DNA from: Dysgonamonadaceae bacterium
Lineage (GTDB): Bacteria > Bacteroidota > Bacteroidia > Bacteroidales > Azobacteroidaceae
Reading direction: 5' to 3'
DNA: 10,645 bases
Assembly (NCBI GenBank): GCA_031276105.1
Contig: JAISNS010000292.1
Coordinates: 1 to 10,645 of the forward strand
Shown in pieces: positions 7,500 to 10,645 of the stretch (positions are counted from its first letter, which is position 1; each line of letters begins with the position of its first letter). A program made the translations under genes and the position numbers. Under the pieces are notes generated by a model. That model saw only the letters and a program-made list of their open reading frames with translations. It ran no database searches and was not told the origin of the DNA.

Positions 7500-7766
7500 T
7501 TATTGACTTTCTAAAAAATCCCCTTTGCCAAACATTATCCAATCCATGGAAACCCTATATACCTTGTTTAATAATAATATATTTGTGACCCCCGGCTCTC
7601 TTTGTTCGTTTTCCATCCTGTTATAATTAGAAGCATGAGACAATCCTATGTTTTTGCTAAACTCGGACTTTGTTTTAACAAGCCCCCTATATCTCAATTC
7701 TTCAAAGGAACGAAGAAAACGCTTGCGAACTTCAATCGCTTCCGGTATGTTTTTTCTTATCGGCAT
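7500..7766 (-). CDS. Small XRE/Cro-type helix-turn-helix regulator
   Basis: 88 residues. Residues about 15-78 have the pattern of an XRE DNA-binding domain: a first helix (RKRFLRSFEELRYRG), then KTKSEFSKNIGLSHASNYNR as the helix-turn-helix with the recognition helix around 43-52, the ENEQREPGV turn, and a last helix ending in the common VSMDWIMFGKGDF. The C-terminus stops right after this motif, so there is no effector or peptidase domain. Such proteins commonly act as repressors in prophages, integrated elements and toxin-antitoxin-type loci of Bacteroidetes, often controlling a divergent gene. Here the divergent gene is the 48-residue ORF at 7921. The gene is convergent with tRNA-Leu and AT-rich compared with the housekeeping genes to the left, which suggests an accessory origin. 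Target sites are not visible. Confidence 0.75.
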   Translation of the reverse strand: MPIRKNIPEAIEVRKRFLRSFEELRYRGLVKTKSEFSKNIGLSHASNYNRMENEQREPGVTNILLLNKVYRVSMDWIMFGKGDFLESQ

Positions 7767-7890
7767 ACTTTATTCTTCAAAATAATCACTGTCTATTTTC
7801 TTTATTTCGTATATATGTTGCGTGTTTACTCCCAAACCGTAATCTATCATCAATTGCGACAATCGAATACCGTGAATAAATCCGTAAATG

Positions 7891-7921
7891 CAAATATAAA
7901 ACAAATAAAATAAATAAACAA
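7891..7921 (-). promoter_or_regulatory. Possible promoter of the XRE-type regulator
   Basis: Read on the minus strand, TTG (7921-7919), 20 bases, then TATATTTG (7898-7891) fit the Bacteroidetes promoter pattern. Transcription would start near 7884, leaving a leader of about 118 bases before the ATG at 7766. The upstream box overlaps the start codon of the divergent ORF at 7921, so the two genes could interfere with each other. Confidence 0.45.
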
Positions 7922-8067
7922 TGAAAACAGAAAAATTTAAAAACATGGAAGTGAAAAATCAATACGGAGAATGGGTTACAATCATTGAAATTGTCGAATA
8001 TACATACGGTCGGGTGCCACACGGGAAGATTCGCGAAGTAAATGAATTAGCAGCAATCAAACTTTGA
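7921..8067 (+). CDS. Unknown 48-residue protein, divergent from the XRE-type regulator
   Basis: I do not recognise this protein. It is predicted from an ATG after a run typical of Bacteroidetes leaders (A/T-rich, no Shine-Dalgarno), a sensible amino-acid mix and a following terminator at 8118-8139. The sequence is mostly polar with a beta-prone centre (GEWVTIIEIVEYTYG, about residues 16-30) and a basic, proline-containing part (RVPHGKIREV, 31-40). There is no signal peptide, membrane segment or cysteine. A second ATG at residue 9 (7945) is possible. No TAnnTTTG element is visible on the plus strand upstream, so its promoter is unknown. The position next to a small regulator suggests a regulated accessory gene, for example an early gene of an element or a small partner protein, but this is inference only. 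The overlapping minus-strand frame is rich in Phe and Cys and looks like a shadow. Confidence 0.5.
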   Translation: MKTEKFKNMEVKNQYGEWVTIIEIVEYTYGRVPHGKIREVNELAAIKL

Positions 8068-8109
8068 TTTGTTTTTAATTACACAAATCCGGTATTGCTG
8101 CGTTACCGG
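8050..8109 (+). other. Possible RNA pseudoknot at the 3' end of the 48-residue ORF
   Basis: CCGGTA (8089-8094) and TACCGG (8104-8109) form a hairpin with a 9-base loop TTGCTGCGT. The loop bases TTGCTGC (8095-8101) are perfectly complementary to GCAGCAA (8050-8056), which lies in the last codons of the small ORF. Together these can form an H-type pseudoknot just ahead of the terminator at 8118. A further palindrome ATCAAACTTTGAT lies between the arms at about 8056-8068. This is seen by eye; energy was not computed. Confidence 0.35.
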
Positions 8110-8117
8110 TACCTGCC

Positions 8118-8139
8118 CCCGCAAAGGGCGGGTTTTTTT
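8118..8139 (+). terminator. Intrinsic terminator after the 48-residue ORF
   Basis: CCCGC (8118-8122) and GCGGG (8128-8132) form a GC-rich stem with a 5-base loop, directly followed by seven T (8133-8139). It ends the transcript of the small ORF and insulates it from hicAB. Confidence 0.75.
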
Positions 8140-8160
8140 GTTCAAAAACATATAAAATAA

Positions 8161-8192
8161 TTTGCATAAAAGTATATAAATAGTTACCTTTG
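8161..8192 (+). promoter_or_regulatory. Consensus promoter of hicAB
   Basis: TTTG (8161-8164) and TACCTTTG (8185-8192) with exactly 20 bases between them match the Bacteroidetes consensus TTTG-N19-21-TAnnTTTG without mismatch. The start of transcription would be near 8199, about 20 bases before the hicA ATG. The -7 box overlaps the palindrome CTTTGCAAAG (8188-8197), a possible repressor site, although CAAAG after the -7 box is also common in promoters of this group. Confidence 0.8.
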
Positions 8193-8220
8193 CAAAGTCA
8201 ATTCAAAACATTAGTAAAAT

Positions 8221-8408
8221 ATGAAGTACACAGAATTTCACAGACAAATTAAGCGAAACGGTTGGAAGTACTCGCACGCCGAAGGGAGTCATTACTTTAC
8301 TTTTATACGAAAAACGGCGCCCTTTCGCCGCCTGTTCCCTATCATGGGGCAAAAGAAATTTATGAGCCAATGAGAAAGTCAATAGAAAGGCAGATGGGGC
8401 TTAAATAG
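8221..8408 (+). pseudogene. hicA: hicA toxin gene, frameshifted (mRNA interferase of HicAB)
   Basis: From ATG 8221 the frame reads 31 codons of a clear HicA: an N-terminal helix, NGWKYSHAEGSHYF and the catalytic histidine in GSH (His24). It then leaves the family sequence at the five A residues 8310-8314 and ends at a TGA (8371-8373) after 50 residues. The rest of HicA is present in the -1 frame (re-reading A8313): NGALSPPVPYHGAKEIYEPM and on to MGLK, with TAG at 8406-8408. One extra A would give a normal 62-residue HicA, a small dsRBD-fold RNase that cleaves mRNA during stress and is held in check by HicB. The frameshift could be true decay, ribosomal or transcriptional slippage, or a homopolymer error in the sequence. 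A consensus promoter precedes it and hicB starts 36 bases later. The gene identity is secure; its activity as written is doubtful. Confidence 0.85.
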
Positions 8409-8412
8409 CCCC
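8396..8412 (+). repeat. Hairpin over the hicA stop codon
   Basis: GGGGCT (8396-8401) and AGCCCC (8407-8412) form a 6-bp stem with a 5-base loop. It spans the last codons and TAG stop of the full-length hicA frame. There is no T tract after it, so it is not a typical terminator; it could affect mRNA stability or the ratio of hicA to hicB. Confidence 0.5.
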
Positions 8413-8444
8413 CTGTCTTAAAAACAAAAATAATAACATAGAGT

Positions 8445-8843
8445 ATGGATAAAATTATTATTACAGTAGGGGCAAGCGCCGACCATTTCGGTGCATACGC
8501 AGAAAATTGTCCGGGTATTTATGGCGCCGGAGATACGCCGGAAGCCGCCAAACAAAACGCTTTGGAAGGGTTAAATTTATTGATTAAACACAGCGAAAAA
8601 GAAGATTTACCAAATGTGTTAAAGGGAGAGTATTGCGTCGTATATCGCTACGATACGCAAAGTTTTCTTAAACACTATAACAGTATTTTTACCAACGTAG
8701 CATTAGAACGGCTCACGGGTATTAATCAAAAGTTGCTGCATCATTATTCTACCGGCTTAAAAAAGCCGCGTCCGGCACAAAGGAAAAAAATCGAAAGCGC
8801 CTTGCATCAATTAGGTCAAGAGTTGTTGGCTGTGGAATTATAG
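8445..8843 (+). CDS. hicB: HicB antitoxin
   Basis: 132 residues. The N-terminal HicB domain (about 1-75) has the partly RNase H-like fold that binds and blocks HicA; the family pattern is seen in FGAYAENCPGIYGAGDTPEAA followed by the helix NALEGLNLLI. The C-terminal part (about 85-132) is a helix-turn-helix (LERLTGINQKLLHHYSTG) that in related proteins binds the operon promoter. The protein should therefore be both antitoxin and autorepressor. The length is normal for the HTH-bearing HicB class, with no breaks. It lies 36 bases after the hicA frame, in the common order toxin then antitoxin, and a terminator follows. If the hicA frameshift is real, HicB could remain as a free regulator or an anti-addiction factor for other HicA toxins. 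Confidence 0.92.
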   Translation: MDKIIITVGASADHFGAYAENCPGIYGAGDTPEAAKQNALEGLNLLIKHSEKEDLPNVLKGEYCVVYRYDTQSFLKHYNSIFTNVALERLTGINQKLLHHYSTGLKKPRPAQRKKIESALHQLGQELLAVEL

Positions 8844-8878
8844 TTTTGAATTGACAACTGAACTTTTTTACAGCTTTT

Positions 8879-8910
8879 GCCCACACTTTTACCGGTGTGG
8901 GCTTTCTTTT
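8879..8910 (+). terminator. Intrinsic terminator of hicAB
   Basis: GCCCACAC (8879-8886) and GTGTGGGC (8895-8902) form a perfect 8-bp stem with an 8-base loop, followed by TTTCTTTT. It begins 36 bases after the hicB stop. Confidence 0.85.
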
Positions 8911-8964
8911 GTAAAAATATTATTCCAAATGATTACATTTACAGCTTTACAGCATTAAAAAAAC

Positions 8965-9000
8965 AACCGCAAGGCTTAGTTTCACAACTTCCTTGCGGTT
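8965..9000. terminator. Second terminator-like inverted repeat, flanked by A and T tracts
   Basis: AACCGCAAGG (8965-8974) and CCTTGCGGTT (8991-9000) form a perfect 10-bp stem with a 16-base loop. Seven A lie just to the left and TTAACTTTT to the right, so it could stop transcription in both directions. No gene faces it directly from the right, which makes its role unclear. Confidence 0.55.
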
Positions 9001-9052
9001 TTAACTTTTCATAAAATGAAAAAAAAAATGTGGTAAAAACACTCATCCACAA

Positions 9053-9060
9053 TAATTTTG
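9053..9060 (+). promoter_or_regulatory. Isolated -7-like promoter box
   Basis: TAATTTTG matches TAnnTTTG and is followed by CAAAG, a common sequel in Bacteroidetes promoters. No matching TTTG lies at the -33 position. If used, it would make a leader of over 200 bases to the helicase or an untranslated RNA. Confidence 0.25.
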
Positions 9061-9217
9061 CAAAGTTAGTCGGAATTTTTTATTTTCCTAATTTTATATC
9101 TAATTTATTTTCAAGTATTTGTTTTTTTTAACCTTTTTTCTCCCGGAATTGCTGCAAAATAGAAGCCTTCCCAATCCTTCTTTCCCGTAAATCTAAAAAA
9201 TCAAAAGTATTTTTATT

Positions 9218-9254
9218 AATATTCCAAAAAACTAATGTACTTTTGTGGAATATT
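9218..9254 (+). promoter_or_regulatory. Helicase promoter region with a long inverted repeat (candidate operator)
   Basis: TACTTTTG (9238-9245) matches the -7 pattern and lies 34 bases before the helicase ATG; the -33 box is poor. The perfect 9-bp inverted repeat AATATTCCA (9218-9226) and TGGAATATT (9246-9254) encloses this element, and the arms extend inward with one mismatch (AAAA at 9228-9231 with TTTT at 9241-9244). The arrangement suggests a dyad operator or a leader-forming structure at the promoter. Confidence 0.5.
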
Positions 9255-9279
9255 TCAATCAACTAAAAAGGTAATAATC

Positions 9280-10645
9280 ATGATTACTCCCGACAAAAAC
9301 AATCGGTTTTTTCAATTAGCGGAAGATTTTATCAACCAAACCTCCGAACATCTTTTCTTAACAGGAAAAGCAGGGACAGGTAAAACTACCTTCCTGAAGC
9401 ATATAAGCAAATATACCCATAAAAAAACAATCGTGACGGCGCCAACCGGAGTTGCAGCAGTGAACGCAGGCGGAACAACCCTTCACTCCCTTTTCCAATT
9501 GCCGCTTGAGCCGTATATCCCCGGAGCATCCCAAACATTCAAGAAAAATCTTTTCCGATTTTCCAAACAAAAATTAGAAATGCTGAGACAGTTGGAATTA
9601 CTCATTATTGATGAAGTCAGCATGTTACGCGCAGATACATTAGACGCTATTGACGATTTTTTACGATACATCCGCCGAAATCAATACCAGCCCTTCGGCG
9701 GCGTACAAGTCCTATACATCGGCGATATGTTTCAATTGCCCCCGGTTGCTCAAAAAGATGAATGGGAATTACTGAAAACACACTATCAGAGCACATTTTT
9801 CTTTCACGCGAAAGTAATTGAAAAAACAAAACCGGTATATGTAGAATTGAAAAAAGTGTACCGCCAAAAAGATGCTTCCTTTGTAAATTTATTGAACCGC
9901 ATACGGAACAATAATACTACACCGGAAGATTTTCAAACACTGAACGAACGCTACAATCCTTATTTCAACCCGCCGGAAACAGAAAATTACATCATTTTAA
10001 CAACACACAATTATAAAGCAGACAATATAAATAATCGCAAATTAGCCGAACTGCCCGCTCAAGAACACTTGTTTTCGGGAGAAACACATGGCGATTTTCC
10101 CGATTATTCGCTACCGACCGACAAGCAACTCCGGTTGAAAAAAGGTGCACAAGTCATGTTCCTGAAAAACGATACGGAAGAACCGCGCCGTTACTACAAT
10201 GGTAAAATAGCTACAATCAGCCGAATAGATTCCGACCAAATTTACGTCTATATTGCCGATACGAACACGGAAATTTTAATTAAACGCGAAACGTGGGAAA
10301 ATAAACGCTATTATTTAGACAAAGAATCGGGAGAAATAAAAGAAGAACTCTTAGGCTCATTCTCGCAATATCCGATTCGTTTAGCTTGGGCGATAACCAT
10401 ACATAAAAGTCAGGGACTGACTTTCGAAAAAGCAATCATCGACACCGGCAATTCTTTTGCCGCCGGACAAACTTACGTTGCCTTAAGCCGCTGTATTTCG
10501 CTTGATGGAATCGTACTTTTTTCAAAAATTCATCCCAATTCCATCCTGACCGATAACTATGCGCTCGAATTTAGTCGAAGCGAAAAAGCGGAACAGGAAT
10601 TAGATAAAATATTTCAGGCAGGGAAACGAAAATTTTGGGCGGAAC
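9280..10645 (+). CDS. Pif1/RecD-like SF1 DNA helicase, partial (3' end outside window)
   Basis: 455 codons are present with no stop before the window edge. It is a superfamily 1 helicase of the Pif1/RecD2-like class, ATP-driven 5'-to-3' enzymes that unwind DNA and often resolve G-quadruplexes or stalled forks. Visible motifs are Walker A GKAGTGKT (residues 29-36), motif Ia APTGVAA (54-60), Walker B IIDEVSM (109-115), motif III GDMFQLPPV (148-156), motif V AITIHKSQGLTF (about 371-382) and motif VI YVALSRC (399-405). All are intact. The last residues are lysine- and glutamate-rich and lead into a C-terminal part that is not visible; longer Bacteroidetes relatives carry extra domains there. The ATG at 9280 follows an A-rich leader (AAAAAGGTAATAATC), which gives a weak purine box. 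It is monocistronic in this window, with its own promoter region. Confidence 0.92.
   Translation, partial: MITPDKNNRFFQLAEDFINQTSEHLFLTGKAGTGKTTFLKHISKYTHKKTIVTAPTGVAAVNAGGTTLHSLFQLPLEPYIPGASQTFKKNLFRFSKQKLEMLRQLELLIIDEVSMLRADTLDAIDDFLRYIRRNQYQPFGGVQVLYIGDMFQLPPVAQKDEWELLKTHYQSTFFFHAKVIEKTKPVYVELKKVYRQKDASFVNLLNRIRNNNTTPEDFQTLNERYNPYFNPPETENYIILTTHNYKADNINNRKLAELPAQEHLFSGETHGDFPDYSLPTDKQLRLKKGAQVMFLKNDTEEPRRYYNGKIATISRIDSDQIYVYIADTNTEILIKRETWENKRYYLDKESGEIKEELLGSFSQYPIRLAWAITIHKSQGLTFEKAIIDTGNSFAAGQTYVALSRCISLDGIVLFSKIHPNSILTDNYALEFSRSEKAEQELDKIFQAGKRKFWAE

Larger units (their letters stand above)
8844..9279. other. Gene-poor AT-rich intergenic region
   Basis: About 436 bases between hicB and the helicase with no credible coding frame; the ATGs found (for example near 8930 and 9016) open frames of under 10 codons. 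It holds the hicB terminator, a second terminator-like repeat, an isolated -7-like box, and the helicase promoter with its dyad. An 11-base direct repeat TTTACAGCTTT occurs at 8867-8877 and 8938-8948, on either side of the hicB terminator. The remainder (about 9061-9200) shows nothing I can name. Confidence 0.7.

Noticed and set aside
7786..8022. Minus-strand frame opposite the 48-residue ORF
   Set aside because: Its translation is dominated by Phe, His and Cys with no motif, and it overlaps the regulator promoter and a better plus-strand frame.
1..10645. CRISPR array, transposase or integrase
   Set aside because: No regularly spaced repeats, DDE or tyrosine-recombinase motifs were seen on either strand.

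Overview
The window looks like chromosomal DNA from a member of the Bacteroidota, most likely the order Bacteroidales. The reasons are a PorE-like lipoprotein with TPR, beta-propeller, CRD and OmpA domains; A-rich gene leaders with no clear Shine-Dalgarno sequence; several sites matching the Bacteroidetes promoter pattern TTTG-N19-21-TAnnTTTG; and a Pif1-like helicase of the type common in this group. I cannot name a genus from the sequence alone.

Positions 63-4054 hold three co-oriented genes with tiny gaps: the PorE-like cell-envelope lipoprotein, a ten-helix EamA/DMT-type transporter and a mannose-1-phosphate guanylyltransferase (GDP-mannose supply). A hairpin plus T tract that could end this unit lies inside the 3' end of the next, convergent gene. 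Positions 4058-7227 hold housekeeping enzymes in alternating orientation: an RsmI-like tetrapyrrole-methylase-fold methyltransferase (minus), an NSUN/RsmF-type rRNA m5C methyltransferase (plus) and 3-dehydroquinate synthase AroB (minus). The last two have directly abutting stop codons. A tRNA-Leu(CAA) gene with a good promoter and a strong terminator follows at 7320-7459.

From the tRNA to about 9.0 kb the content is accessory: a small XRE-type regulator (minus), a divergent 48-residue unknown ORF followed by structured RNA and a terminator, and a hicA-hicB toxin-antitoxin pair with a consensus promoter. hicA needs a -1 shift at a run of five A residues to give a normal 62-residue HicA toxin. 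As written it is frameshifted, which may be decay, a recoding site or a sequence error. HicB looks complete. After a gene-poor AT-rich stretch with terminator-like repeats, a Pif1/RecD-like helicase starts at 9280 and runs off the window end. Its promoter region carries a long inverted repeat.

I found no CRISPR array, transposase, integrase or clear new multi-gene system. The items most worth a second look are the hicA frameshift, the unknown small ORF with a possible pseudoknot at its 3' end, and the dyad at the helicase promoter.
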